The position numbers and the translations under genes were made by a program. Below are positions 12,611 to 24,814 of a DNA stretch of 64,000 nt, in pieces (the first letter of the stretch is position 1; each line of letters begins with the position of its first letter). Location of the stretch: contig OZ234503.1 of NCBI GenBank assembly GCA_965153455.1, positions 9,677,118 to 9,741,117 of the forward strand, written 5' to 3'. Source of the stretch: Sphagnum compactum. Taxonomy: Eukaryota > Bryophyta > Sphagnopsida > Sphagnales. Below the pieces are notes generated by a model. It was not told the DNA's origin, made no database searches, and saw only the letters and a list, made by a program, of their open reading frames with translations.

Positions 12611-13968
12611 TGTACTATTTTGAACCTTGGTCTTTCTTTTGGGGTCCTCCCTACCTGAAGTGAATTTCTTTTGTAAGAGGGGGAATCTTTAAACTTTCAG
12701 AACTTTTTTTTGTGATGGGCAAATCCAAGAGGCTCATCCATTGCAATAAAAAATTCCGAACTTGGAACGCATCACCCCAACTAATTAATATGAGTCACGT
12801 ACAAAGTCATTCAGTAGATGAAAAGCTCATGCTGAAGTACATTGTCCGCAACCAAGTCTATCCTTTCGAGGGTTTACGTCAGTCATGAGATCGTTGTTCC
12901 ATCATATTCCTCAACTCTGGCACTCGTTTCAATGGCAAAAAGCTTTTCTTACTCCAGAAATCTGGGGTTTCAATTGTAAGGGTTTGCCCAGGAAAAGCTG
13001 GTGCCCGTATCGGATGCCATGTGAGAGAGGGGTGATCCAAGTAGTGTTAGAGCCTAGCCTAAATGGTAAAAAGTGTCAAAAAAACAATTAATTGCACCAG
13101 TAGTGGGTGACTATTGTAAGTCTAAAATCAGACACCTTCGAGATTCCCTACACCGCCTGGGAGAAGTGTCCAAACAAGAAGGGCTGTTGCTAGATATGCA
13201 AAGTATTATTATATATGCCCATGACAAGAGCAAGTGGCTTCACTTTACTCCACTAATTCGTGCATTGTAAAGTCCCCTTTTTGGCAGCTGTTTTTACCAG
13301 CCAATGATCATCCTTTCACTTTAAATATACATTTCCTGTCAATCTCAATCTACAAACAACATCTCACAATTGATTTTTACATTTGAGATTGAAATCACAA
13401 AGCCTTGCGTCACATATTGTTGTCACAAGTGACATCAACGATCGTATGATTCAAATTTTGGAATTCTTGATTTAAATGGGTTTCTTTTACCCATCAACAA
13501 TTTGTACAAGGAACTTGTTAGCATATATGATGGTTTTACTGACCAAGTGAGAGAGAGCATGTAAAGAGAGCTTTTGAACATCTTGTGGAATGGAGTCAAG
13601 CACTACATTTCTACTTGTACACCATTTATTTATACACGACTCATGTGTATTCATCAACCTGACTAAGTAACAATCTAAACATGCTGAGAGAGCAAACAGA
13701 AATTTTGATATTATACAATTAATGCAAACAAAGTTAGGAACTTCTATAATTTGTATTCAAGATTAGAAGTCTGCAAACCCATGTGTTAAATTAATAGAAT
13801 AGTTTCATGAGAAAAAGTTGTGTGTTTAGTATCATCAAGTAGATGTAGAATAAAACTTTTCACAATGGAGCATCTAAGTAGAGGCCACCACTTTGGATTG
13901 GCTCTTGAAGCAAAACAGCAAACTTTGTCCATTTACAAAGATGTAAATGGACCCATTTAGGTGAGGAC

Positions 13969-14007
<39 letters not shown>

Positions 14008-14612
14008 TCACTTAGTCCTTCATCTTGTTCATTCCTTAGTAGTCTTCACTAGCTTCCAAATCTACCTTTTTCACCCAAAAGAACACATAATCTACCTCGC
14101 ATTTTGCAAAAGCCCAGATTATAATAGAGCCCTACAAAATGCATCTATAGATAGATTGTGGCCCATCATCAACAATTCATGATGCAAAACTAAACTAGCA
14201 GCTCAAACCATTGAGGTAATGACAATCTTAATATGTTTCAACCACCGAGTCCAAAGGAGTCTATTAAAAAAACTAGGAATTAAGCTCACGATATCATCAC
14301 ACTCACAGAGACCGATGTTTTTCCCAAAGACTCCCCTTAGGGGGTGACTAATCTCTAAGGAGGATTTTAACACTCAGATTGGCTATCAGGTCACGAGTTA
14401 TGAGCCGTAACCTTCTATGAGGTCATGAGTTACGAGCCATAAACTTATACTTGTGTTTCATTAGTGACTTCTTATTTAGCACAAGGTATATCACTCTCAT
14501 TGGTCGGCCCAACAAATCGGTAACCCCTCTCTCTCTGCATGGGTGGATGAAAAGAGGGCATCTCAATTCTGTGTAGGGATGGTTATTTCTGGTAACCAGC
14601 AAGAGGCCGCTG

Positions 14613-14720
14613 GTTAGCCAAAATAGTTTTGGTGCCATGATTATTTAGCCAAAATAGTTTGTGCCTTTATTATCTAGCCAAAATAGTTTGGTGCCGTGAT
14701 TATTTAGCCAAAATAGTTTG
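14613..14720 (+). repeat. Short tandem array of TTAGCCAAAATAGTTT
   Basis: The motif TTAGCCAAAATAGTTT, or a one-base variant, occurs four times between about 14613 and 14720. The copies are separated by TGGTGCC(A/G)TGATTA-like linkers, giving units of about 25-37 bp. No function is apparent. Confidence 0.75.
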
Positions 14721-15687
14721 GACGTATCTGTGGCTTGATTAATTCCCATATCAACCACCACAGTCGGGTCCTCTTCTGTCCTCTCCTCTCCTCTGCTAGC
14801 TACTTCATCCATAAATATTGTTCATCACACTCACAACATCCATTGTTTTTCCCAAACATTTTCGCAGGCTCATATTATTTATCATTCATCACAATCACAC
14901 ACACCATTTTTTTATAGAAAATAATAATAATAATAATAATACAGTCTGATTCTGTATGACAATTGTTCCCGAATATCCCCACCAGTGTTCATTCTATCAT
15001 GATCACATTCGCCAATGTTTTTGTTTTGAAAAATTTCAGTGATTAATTTGACCTAGTCAAGTGCAGAATTCTCTTTTGTGTGTGTGTGTTTTTTGGTTGA
15101 GCCCCCTAAAGTAATTTTTTTTTTCTTCTTCACCAATCAAGTGCCGCAATTAATTTGTTTTTTCCCCATTCCCTAAAAGCTCCATGTAATTTTGGTGACC
15201 TTCTCTCCACATATAATTGTTTTGTGTCCAATTTTTTTGGGGGCGGGCAGGGTGGACGGGGCTATTGGTTTTAATTCTTTGTAGTCTTGTGTCTTGTCTC
15301 CAGTTGAAGAAGAAAGTTCTTGGGAGAATTAAAGGAGCTCTTGGAGAGAGAGAGAGAGAGAGAGAGTGTGTGTGTGTGTGGTTTTTTTTTTTTTTTTTTG
15401 GGGGAGGTTTTTGGCATTTTTTCAACCTGAAAACTATGATTTGGACACATATAAAGGACTTTTGTGAAAAAGTGGCCCTAATTAGCCAGATTTAAATAAT
15501 ATTAATCGCCATATTTCTTCAACAGGTTCTAGGAGGGTAGTAAAAAATAACAAAGGTTCTTAAATTTTGTGTAACCAGATTTGGCTAAATCTTCTTATGG
15601 ATGATCACCAGTTTTGGAATAATCCATTAATTTCTTGGAAATTTTAATCCATTTTGGAATCTGTTATTCCATTTTTATTTTATTTTT

Positions 15688-15721
15688 GTGGGGGCGGTGG
15701 GGGAGGGGGAGGGGGAGGGTG
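15688..15721 (+). repeat. G-rich tract, potential G-quadruplex
   Basis: At least five runs of three or more G on the plus strand are separated by one or two bases (GGGGGCGGTGGGGGAGGGG and onward). It lies about 1.6 kb upstream of the COI1 start codon. Whether it forms a structure is inference. Confidence 0.6.
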
Positions 15722-16870
15722 TCCCCACATTTTATGTGCACTTTAGGAGTTCCTTGAAATAATGTCGCCAACCTGGCGAAATCTGTCTCAACCTGCCTAG
15801 GGATGCTCGCCACCGTGGCTCCATCAGGAAATTGAAAATAAAACAAAAATAAACACACTGAGCGTTGTCTTTTCTACTGGCGAAATCTCGGCAGAAAAGA
15901 AAATTTTAAAAATCGATAAATAAGTGATTTTGGAGGTTTTCAGTCGCCGAAAGGAAGGAAAAAAATTTAAGAAGGATTCGTATACATACTTGGGTTTTCA
16001 ATGTGTAGCCAAAAATATAAAGGATGATTTTTATAAAAAAAAAGGGATTTCTAGTTAATTTTCTGGTTTCCAATCTTCCTTCGCCATTTTTACATCATTT
16101 CCACCGTAGTAGTACAGTGTTTTGTTTTTCCATTTTTTTCATATCAAATGTTTTTGGTCCAAATTTAACCAAAAAAACAATTTTAGCAAAATTACTCGAA
16201 TATTTACACTTCTAAAAGAACAAAATTTTCCCAATTTCTTTGTCGAAAAATAGCCAAATTTCGCCAAAAAAAAGAAAAGAAAAGAAAATCACTGCTTCAA
16301 GTTCCTACAGATGATCTCCACTTTGGGGGACAAACAAAACATCAAATAAATAAATAAATAAATTATTTATTTATTTATTTATGAAAAAAGAAAAAAAGAA
16401 AGAAAGAAAAATAAAACACTAGGCTAACTTAGCCTCAGAGGCAGAAGCAGTTTTAGTTGTGACCATTTTTGGCTTGAATTAATAGCCCTTTCTGGCGCTG
16501 GAAAAACCCAGAGCCTTGAGTGTAGCTCGCTCCAGCGCTTTTGTGTGTGTGTTTTGTTTTTTGGTTTGGATTTTCTCTTTCTTTTTTGTCGTTGTTGTTC
16601 GTTGGGGGAGTGTTTCTGATTCTTCTTCTTCTTTCTTTCTTTCTTTTTTTCTTTCTTCTTCTTCTTCTTCCCATTTGTTTACTGTCTTCGTTTTGAGTTT
16701 GTTTGCTGTCTTTGTTTTGAGTTTTTCTTCTTTCGCGCACGCACACACACAAAGAATATCAAGAACCAGGCAAGTCAAGAAGAAGCAAGCTGCTGTAGTC
16801 TCCGTCTTGGAAGATTTTCCCCACTAAGTTAAGTGTTGTTGTTGTTTATTTTGCTGCGAAGACCACGGGA

Positions 16871-17295
16871 ATGAAGCAACAACGTCGTATTAGTAATAAT
16901 AGTAGTAGTAGTAGTAGTAGTAGTTGTTGTTGTGGTGGTGGTGGTGGTGGTGTTTGTCTTTGGACCTGTTCTGTAGAAAGTGATATGATTTCATGAGTTT
17001 TTTCCCCCCCACCCCCCCTTCTTCTTCTTCTTCTTCTTAGTTTTTGTGCTTCCATAAGTTTGAAGATGTCAGATTTGGAGCTTCGCAGCAGAAGAAGAAT
17101 AGAATCAGACTAGAGATTTTGAGCTTGGCACCAGAAGAAGAAGAAGAAGAATCAGAGTGGAGATTTGGAGCTTCGCACAAGAAGAAGAACAAGAAGAGCA
17201 AGAAAGAATCAGAGCAGAGATTTGGAGTTTCGCAGAAGAAGAAGAAGAATTGGAGAAGAAACTAAGCTCTTGAAGAGTTAGCAAATGTTTTAAAA
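16871..17295 (+). promoter_or_regulatory. Repeat-rich probable 5' leader of COI1 with uORFs
   Basis: Upstream of the COI1 start the DNA turns into trinucleotide repeats: AGT, TGT and GGT at about 16893-16955, then GAA at 17020-17260. An ATG at 16871 opens a frame coding mainly Ser, Cys and Gly runs that ends with TGA near 16996. A second ATG at 17066 gives 15 codons ending at 17113. Between 17060 and 17260 a unit containing 'agatttggagcttcgca' recurs three times, separated by GAA runs. The transcription start is unknown, so it is inferred that these sequences lie in the mRNA leader. Confidence 0.45.
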
Positions 17296-20209
17296 ATGTT
17301 TTCAACTGCTTCTGCTTCTTCTTCTTCTGCCTTGTTGTTTAGACAGCAGCAGCAGCATAGAATAGCCATGGAGTCGGCGTCGGGGGGTGGTGGTGGTGGT
17401 GGGGTTGGGCAGCAGCAGCATCAGACGAAGAAGAAGCAGCAACAACAGCAGCAGAAGCAGCAGCAAGCGGCGCCAGGGAAGAGATGCTTGTCGCTGGATG
17501 AGACCTTAGGATGCATTTTCGAACATTTGCGAGATCCAGATGACCGGCGCAACATTTCACTGGTATCAAAGCAATGGCACAGAGTGGACGGAGAGACGAG
17601 GAAGTATGTGTCAGTGTCCAATTGCTACTCCATAGCTCCCTCTGCACTGTCCAAGAGATTCAAGAACCTGGAGAGTTTCAAGCTCAAGGGCAAGCCCAGA
17701 GCAGTGGAGTTTGATCTGCTGGTAGACAACTGGGGTGGTTATGCTGGTCCCTGGATCCAAGAGCTTGTCAAAGCTTATCCTTCTCTTAAGCATCTGCACT
17801 TGCATCGCATGGAGGTCTTGGATACTGATCTTGAGCTCCTTGCCCATGGCTGTGGTGCTGGCTTGCAGGTAGGTTTGTTTGTTTGTTTTTTTTTTTTCTT
17901 TTCCTCCTTTTGTTTCCTTTGCCCCTTGTTCTCTTTTGCAACCAATTCTCCCAGGTTACTGCACTAGGGTTTTGTCTTTTCTTTCCTTTCTATTGTGGGC
18001 ACTGACTGACTGACTGACTTTGTGTTCCAGGTGCTTCCTCTTCTTCTTCTTCTTCTTTTCTTGTTTCTTTTATCTTCCTGAGTTGCATAGGTAGGGCTTT
18101 TTTCTCTTGTTTCTTTTTCTCCTCCTGAGTTGCATAGCTCTTCTTTCTCTTGGTGTTTCTTTTCTTCTTCCTGAGTTGTATATGTCTTCTTCTCTTTTGT
18201 TTTTTTTCTTTTCTTTTCCAGAGTTGCATTCTTCATTGCTGTGTTGTACAGAAAGAAGCAGAGTTTGCCAGCTGAAGAGCAGCTGCTGTATAATGTATAA
18301 TGATCCATTTGTTTAGGTTTTGTTGTGTCATGAGAATGAGATGTGTCTCAGTTTGAACACATTGAGCAAATTGCAATGATTAAGGCACTCTGTGGTGGAT
18401 GCATATCATTGCAGGTCTTGAAGCTGAGCAAATGCTCAGGCTTTTCAACTGTAGGCCTCAAATCTATTGCTCAGGCATGCAGGTGAAATTTTCATTTCTC
18501 CACAATCTCATTAGCAGGATTTGGTTTGTAATTCTATGAGTTTTTCAGTATTTGGGCAATTTTGCTGGCAGTCATAATTTAGATCAATCCTTCAATTGGC
18601 TGACACCACAGAGAGACCATATTTATTCTTTCTGTCGAATTATCTTCAACCATGTGATATATTTTGTGTCAAGAAAAGAAATTGTAGGTAACCCTAATTT
18701 TTGTTGTTGGTCTTGAATCAAAGAAAACTTCACTTGTCCTCAGTGGTCTCATTTTCCATATTATCAGCTCATGAAGAGGTGATTTAGAGTTTTTTGCTGT
18801 TTTGATGGGAGTTTTTGCGCTTTTTTCAGTTTCTCACTTGTTTCTTGTTCCTCTGGTCATTCACAAAAGACTTCCACTGGTTTTGTACCCACCAGATCAC
18901 TGAGGATGCTAAATCTTGAGGAATGCAAGATTGATGATCAAAGAGGGGAGTGGCTATTTGAGCTGGGTGACAATAACCCATGTCTAGAGAGCCTAAATAT
19001 TACATCAACGGACTTGGATGAGTTAAATATCCGTGAAGCGCTGCTTTCACTTGTGCAGAAGTGTCCTTCTCTTTCATCTCTCAAAATGGGTGAAATCGAA
19101 CTGGAAACACTGAAAGAAATCATGAAGTACATGTCAATGCGGTTAGAAGCGTTTGGAGCTGGATGCTACACGGTGCAAGAAGAGGATAGATTGGTGACAG
19201 CATTCATTCCTTGGGTCACAAAGTTGAAGATTCTTGATCTCAAATACACATCACTCAGTGCGGAGGGTCACTGTCAGATCCTCACTTATTGCTTCTGCCT
19301 TGAAGAATTAGAGGCACGTGTTTTTTCTTTTGCTTTCTTCACATTTTTTGTTCCAGACTATTTCCCACAGCAGCTATACTGTCTCACCACCATTGTGGTC
19401 TAGCTTTATTGTTTGTCTTTTCTGCGACTTGGGTTTTTGTAACACTTGCTGAAATGAAAGGATTTGCGCAGGTGAGTAATGTGCTAGGTGACAAAGGACT
19501 GGAGGTGGTAGGCAAAACGAGTAAAAGGCTGAAGCGTTTAAGGGTTGATGACCACGAGGATGGTTTGGGAACCATAACACACAGGGGACTGACAGCAATT
19601 GCAGAAGGCTGTCAGGAACTGAAGTTCTTAGTTATGTATCTGTCAGATGTTACAAATGCATCATTAGCTGATGTGGGTCGTTGCCTCACCAAGTTAACAG
19701 ATTTTCGGATTGTTTTGCTTCAAACATCACGACTTGTGAAAGATCTTCCCCTGGACGCGGGAGTACAGTCAGTGCTGCAGGGTTGCCCTAACCTCACACG
19801 TTTTTCAGTCTACTTACGAATTGATGGTTTGACAGATAGAGGAGTGTCATATATCGGGACACATGGAGGGAAGCTTAAGTGGGTCCTCCTTGGTTGTTGT
19901 GGTGACATTGGTTTTGGCCTATTGAATTTGGCACAAGGTTGTCAGAAGATTGAAAGGTTGGAGCTGAGGGACTGTCCAATTGAGGATGCCCAATTGGCCG
20001 ATGCATTTTTATCAATGCAGTCTTTGAAGTATTTCTGGGTGGAAGGCTTTGGTGCTACAGAGGATGTTGGCCAATATCTTGCTGCATCAGTGCCATACTT
20101 GCATGTAGAAGTCATGCCGTTCAGAAAGCAGTTGTTGGCGTACTATTCACTAACGAGTCCCCGGACTGACAACCCACCAACAGTACGGGTGCTGACCCAT
20201 GATTTTTGA
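17296..20209 (+). CDS. COI1: COI1 jasmonate co-receptor, F-box/LRR protein
   Basis: This is the substrate-binding subunit of an SCF ubiquitin ligase that captures JAZ repressors in the presence of a jasmonate. Proposed exons are 17296-17868, 18415-18482, 18896-19313 (or -19319) and 19472-20209, giving about 598 aa; Arabidopsis COI1 has 592. The N-terminus is a Gly/Gln-rich extension. The F-box follows (SLDETLGCIFEHLRDPDD), then leucine-rich repeats with KGKPRA, NWGGY, DFRIVLL, VYLR and LELRDC. The end (AYYSL, TDNPPTVRVL) matches the COI1 C-terminus. Known ligand-contact residues equivalent to Arg85, Phe89, Arg348, Tyr386, Arg409, Tyr444, Arg496 and Trp519 are present. The Ala384 equivalent is Val and the Met88 equivalent is Glu. 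An in-frame ATG at 17368 (GCCATGG) is a good alternative start and removes 24 residues. I took 17296 because it is the first in-frame ATG after a stop at 17263. Confidence 0.93.
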
Positions 20210-21223
20210 CAAGGCCAGCGGTGATTGAACTAGTGGGGAAGGCTGTTGTCAAATCTGAAGCCCCCCCCCCACTGTGGCTGTCTTCATGTCATCTTAGTTC
20301 ATCAGGAGCTCACAAACAATGGGATTTTGTTATAACTTTTTGGTGGTCATAGCCCTGCAATGAAATGGCACTGGTGGTTAGTGATTGGAATTCTGTTCCA
20401 TTCAGTGAGCCTTGAGAGCATGATCAATTTGCATGTCTACCTCTTCTGATGCTTTGAGAGCGGGGACCACTGATTGTCTTTCTCCTGAGCTGTTGGGTGT
20501 TGCTTCCTGATCAGAAAAAAAGACATGAAAGAGGTTTCAGTGCAGTGAGCCTCTCACAATACAAACTTCCTGTACAGTTCTTGGGGACTATTGGACCTGT
20601 TGGATTACTGGAGCCAAGCTTTCATCAAGTCTTGATAATTCTGTTACCCGGATCAGAAGGTTGCTGAGGAAAGCTGTTAGGGAGATGTCAACTAGAATTG
20701 GGTCAGATCTTATCTTCTTCCCTGAAGTGAGATGATGCTCATTAAACAAGGAGCAACAGGCACAAAACATTTCTTCAAAATCCATCTCAAATGTTCAGTT
20801 GCTGAAACTAGTAGATTGGTCAGACCTGAATGGATTTATATGCACTCCCCCAAGTGTGCTTCCAAACAGGCTAGTGGAAAGCAATGGTGCTCTTGAAGGT
20901 TAGGTAAAGTGGTAAAGCCTGTTGATGAAATTCCTCAGCTCCAAGATAAAAACTACTTCCAGATGTATCAATACCCAGAGGAGTATGTGTGAGTTTGCAA
21001 GAGGAGAGAGGGTTTATGGCGGAGGAGGAGGAGGAGAGTAGGTTTGGAAGAAGGTTTGTAAAATGAAAAATCTAAAAATCTTAGGTAAGTTTACTAGAGG
21101 TGAGATTTAGTCTGTAAGTAGGTTTGTAACATGGAAAGGATTTTGTAGATAAGTTTATAAGAAGAAGATTAAATGTAAGTCTGTAGATAAGAATGAAAGT
21201 CTGCGATTGACAGACATAATTTA
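20210..21223. other. COI1 downstream region, probable 3' UTR
   Basis: No further exon is supported after the COI1 stop codon. A nine- to ten-base C run lies near 20262. The first several hundred bases are less AT-rich than the intergenic DNA beyond, which fits a 3' UTR. The polyadenylation site cannot be fixed from sequence alone. Confidence 0.45.
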
Positions 21224-21545
21224 GAGCATCTCCACTGGTGCTCAGTATGTGGCCGTGCACTGAAAATCTTAGATGAGGTGCAGGAGGCATATCCAGTTAG
21301 TTAGTCCACTGGAAAACTCCTACAACCCTGGAAAAATGCACATCTTCCAGGGCCCTGGAACAGCCTGGAAGAGTCTAACAAATACATACAAATTGTATTT
21401 ATTAACTGCCCCAGTGTTTCTGATTGGCTAGATAGTTTGATTGGTCCAGGTGGGCTGCAATTACTAGTCTCCCACCTATTTGCAGTCCCAGTTTTAGTTT
21501 AATGGTGGGTTGGAAAAAAGTAAATAACTAAAACTTGGATGTGAG
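21224..21545 (+). mobile_element. Truncated MITE, GAGCATCTCC family
   Basis: The left terminus GAGCATCTCC, followed by GGTGCTCAGTATGTG, is intact and preceded by TTA. The interior matches the intact copy at 25351: 'tttctgattgg', 'gattggtccaggtgg', 'agtcccagtttta' and 'aacttgga'. The right terminal inverted repeat is not found, so the element has lost or mutated its right end. Confidence 0.75.
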
Positions 21546-24500
21546 ATACTTATGGAGGGTGAGGACCTTACACCACCATTAAACTAAAACCTTTAATGGT
21601 GGGACCTACACTAAAGGAACCCATATGATTTGAAGAATGTTCACCAAATTGATTAAACTTTTTCATCCCAATGTCTAAATGGTGTGTGTGTTCCCATGTT
21701 CCCCACATTCTGCTCTATGTTGCTGTACCCCATGTTGTTTTCACATGTCCATGGTCCCAATGTCTACATGGTGTGTTCCCCATGTTCCCAAAGTCTGTTC
21801 TGTATCTCCTGTTTCCCTGTGTTTCCCACATTTCCCAATGGCATCTCCTGAGACTTTTCATCTCAATGTCTATTCCCTTGTTGGGGATTGCCAATGATAT
21901 TCCCTCCCATGTTCCAAGGTGGAGTTCCCAATGATGTTCACATGCCCACAACTTCCACACAGTTTTCAACTGCAAAAACTCATGACTAATGTTAGTTTAG
22001 TGGCTTTACCCTCTAAAAATTCATTTAAGGAGGGGCCATCAGAGTGCATACAGTAACATCTAAGGGAACATTGGGAACATTGATGATTACAAACCATGCT
22101 AATCAATTTTTAGCATCATGGGTAATTTTGATTGGGAAGATCTCAAAGATTTTCCCAACGTTCCCCATGGTGGTGCTAAAATCCTTGAGATGTTGCCAAT
22201 CTTCATAGAGAACCTTTTTTGTGAATGTATATTGGGAACATTGATGAGAACCGACTTTGGGACTTTTCTTTCACATGGGGGATTATTGGTATTAGAGAAA
22301 TGAGAGCACAAAAGGATCACTCTTTTGGGGACTTTTCTAAACTTTGGGGCATTGTAAAGTTTTTTTTCTTTTTTTCTTTTTTTTTAATAGCAAAAATATT
22401 AAACAACAAGAACTTTGCTATATCTTCAGGGATCACATTGGGAACATTGAAAAACAATGGGGACACACATGAAGAACTCTACCATGTGCTTTGGGAATAT
22501 AATTAGGAAGTTCTTAAATAAATTGTAGATACTTATTGAACAATGTTTTGCATTAAGTAGGAATCACCTTTAAATGTAAATTCACACTTATGGTAAGTGA
22601 TTTATAACTTAATGTCAAGGATTCTCCAAATTTTGTAAGATTCACACACAAAATGGTAGCTAACATAAAAAATATGATGTGACTACTTATGTGACAATTG
22701 GTCTTAAGACAATGTTAGAACAATGTTAGTAGCATGGCTATTTAACACCAAATCTTTAAAAAAATTAAGGTTTTGAATCAAATGGGTCATGTTAACTAGT
22801 AGATATAGAAGGGCTCTTTAACTCAATGTTAGGATTGTGAATTAATATTATTCCCTAAGCTCTATTATTCTCTAAGCTCTAACGCCATACACCCACCCAC
22901 CTATTGACTTATCCACCCCTTCATCTACCTACCACTTCCCCAATGTAATATAAAAAAACATGCAATTTTTATTTATTTTTAACATTACATGTGTGAATGA
23001 TGATGAGAAAATGTTAAAGCTTAACATTACATAGCCAATAATAGGCATTGTAACATCATAAATGTGAATGGAAGTTTAAAAGGTTAACCTAACATTGTAC
23101 TTTATAGTAAGTAGGTTTAGGTTCTAAATGGTTAGCTTGGTGGTTTGATTAATAGGTTAAGGTTTAAATCAAGAGCATATAAAATGAATATTATAGTTGA
23201 CAAAATGGATAACTAATTTCTTTGAAAAATTAATTAGTTTTTACAAATTCTTGAAATAATTATTTTTAAAAAAAAGTAATTTGCTATGAATTTGTCAATA
23301 TGACTATTAAAATTATTTAGATAATAGCTTATAAATTATGACAATTCTCAAAACCTCAACTTCATATATTCAAAAAAAAGTTTCAACATTTGAAGGATTA
23401 TTTAATGACAAAATTAATCCTAAGGTAAAGGTATAATCCTTTTAGTTCTTTATTTTTTCCACATTGTTTATCTAGTTCTCTTTTTTCACATCTTTCATCA
23501 AAAAAAATTTAATTATTATTTACCCCACTATTGTCGTCCAACTTTTCTTACTAAAGACATGGTGAAAGCATTTGGTGTTTTCATGATATTATGTGGAACT
23601 CAATGCAAAGCCAGTGCAATATTTGGAACTTCCATAATTTGAATACCATAACCAATGGTAAATTGAAAAACAACTTTAAACAATTGTTGAGACTTTATAA
23701 AAAAAATTTGTGGCATGTAATCACAAACTATATACCTGAACATTATTTGAACAATTTGAAGAACTTTTTGCAAATGTCATTGGACACGCTCAAGGGGAGC
23801 TTTGACGATAAAATTTTTATTGAATATTATTGAAAGCATTCCCAATATACTGTAATATATGTTTTTTTTTCAAACAATTGCCACATAATCAATGTTTAGT
23901 TATAAAATATGTAGGAACATGGGCTCAATGTTTTGTGCAATAAATAACACATGAGAAATATGGCCACCTCTAATTTTCATTCACTAAAAAAAATTGTTTG
24001 CAATTAGTGGGGAAAATCCTTAAATAATGTAAAGGTAGTATTCTATTATCCAATATACATTTAAGTTATCCCTAAAAGGGTTGTAACTTGATGGCAAATG
24101 GTTCAAACAAAACATGGTGCAAACATGCAAAATTTATGACTAAGCTTTTACAAAGGGGGAAAAGACATGGAAAATCTTGTTTTCCGCCCAAACCAAGGGT
24201 CAAACAATTTAATCCCATGTCTAATGTCTAAGTGGAGATTGTGCATGAAGTTCAGTAAAGTTTTTTTGTTGTCTCTTTGCTTTGGGTTGTGACTTTGATT
24301 TCACAAAGGTCCATGGGACAAAATTCAACTCCAATTGTTTTTTACACAAACCTTGTGCATTTCATGAGTCATAAAACTTTCTCTTCCATGTTTTGCTTTT
24401 TCTTGCGCATTTCATTTTGTAATTCCACCTACAACAAAATCTTGTTTTGTTTTGCTTCTTCTTGGGTCTTCGTTGTGTGTGTAAGCCAAAAATCCCTCTA

Positions 24501-24814
24501 TTGCTTATATTTACACGGACATTGTAAATTGTGTAAGTGTAAATAGATTTACACTAACATGATTTTACATGGTTTTACACACTCATTTACATTTACATGT
24601 CAATTTTGTTAAAGCATTGTTAATGGTCATGATATGTAGCATCGGCCTCATGTGTGAACGTGACAACTTTTTTCTGTGGTTAACTTTCATGATTACTATT
24701 ACTTACAAGATGCATTTTCTCACCAAAAATAAAATAAAAATCCTTTTAGCTATTTTTATTATAGCTTTTTTCTTTAGCACTGACGGCTTAACAAGATGTG
24801 TGAATCATTCTTAA
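21546..24814. other. Intergenic AT-rich DNA, no gene seen
   Basis: The part at 21670-21960 is rich in TTCCCATGTTCCCC-type words. The part at 22060-22470 is rich in the complementary GGGAACATTGGGAAC type. Together they suggest a decayed foldback or inverted duplication, but no clean ends can be drawn. The rest is AT-rich without recognisable coding. Confidence 0.5.

Larger units (their letters stand above)
11813..16800. other. Intergenic DNA with microsatellites, no gene seen
   Basis: Apart from the repeats listed separately, I see no gene. Microsatellites include GA at 13971-14004, a compound GA/GT/T tract at 15343-15399, and an AAAT/ATTT palindrome at 16343-16382. Lysine/arginine-rich open frames on the minus strand near 16453-16778 are simple-sequence artefacts. 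Confidence 0.55.

Noticed and set aside
16453-16778. Lys/Glu/Arg-rich minus-strand frames of 99 codons
   Set aside because: The sequence is simple TTC/TCTT repeats read in reverse, with no domain.
17964-18316. Frames of 69-114 codons on both strands
   Set aside because: They lie in COI1 intron 1, in CT-rich repeats.
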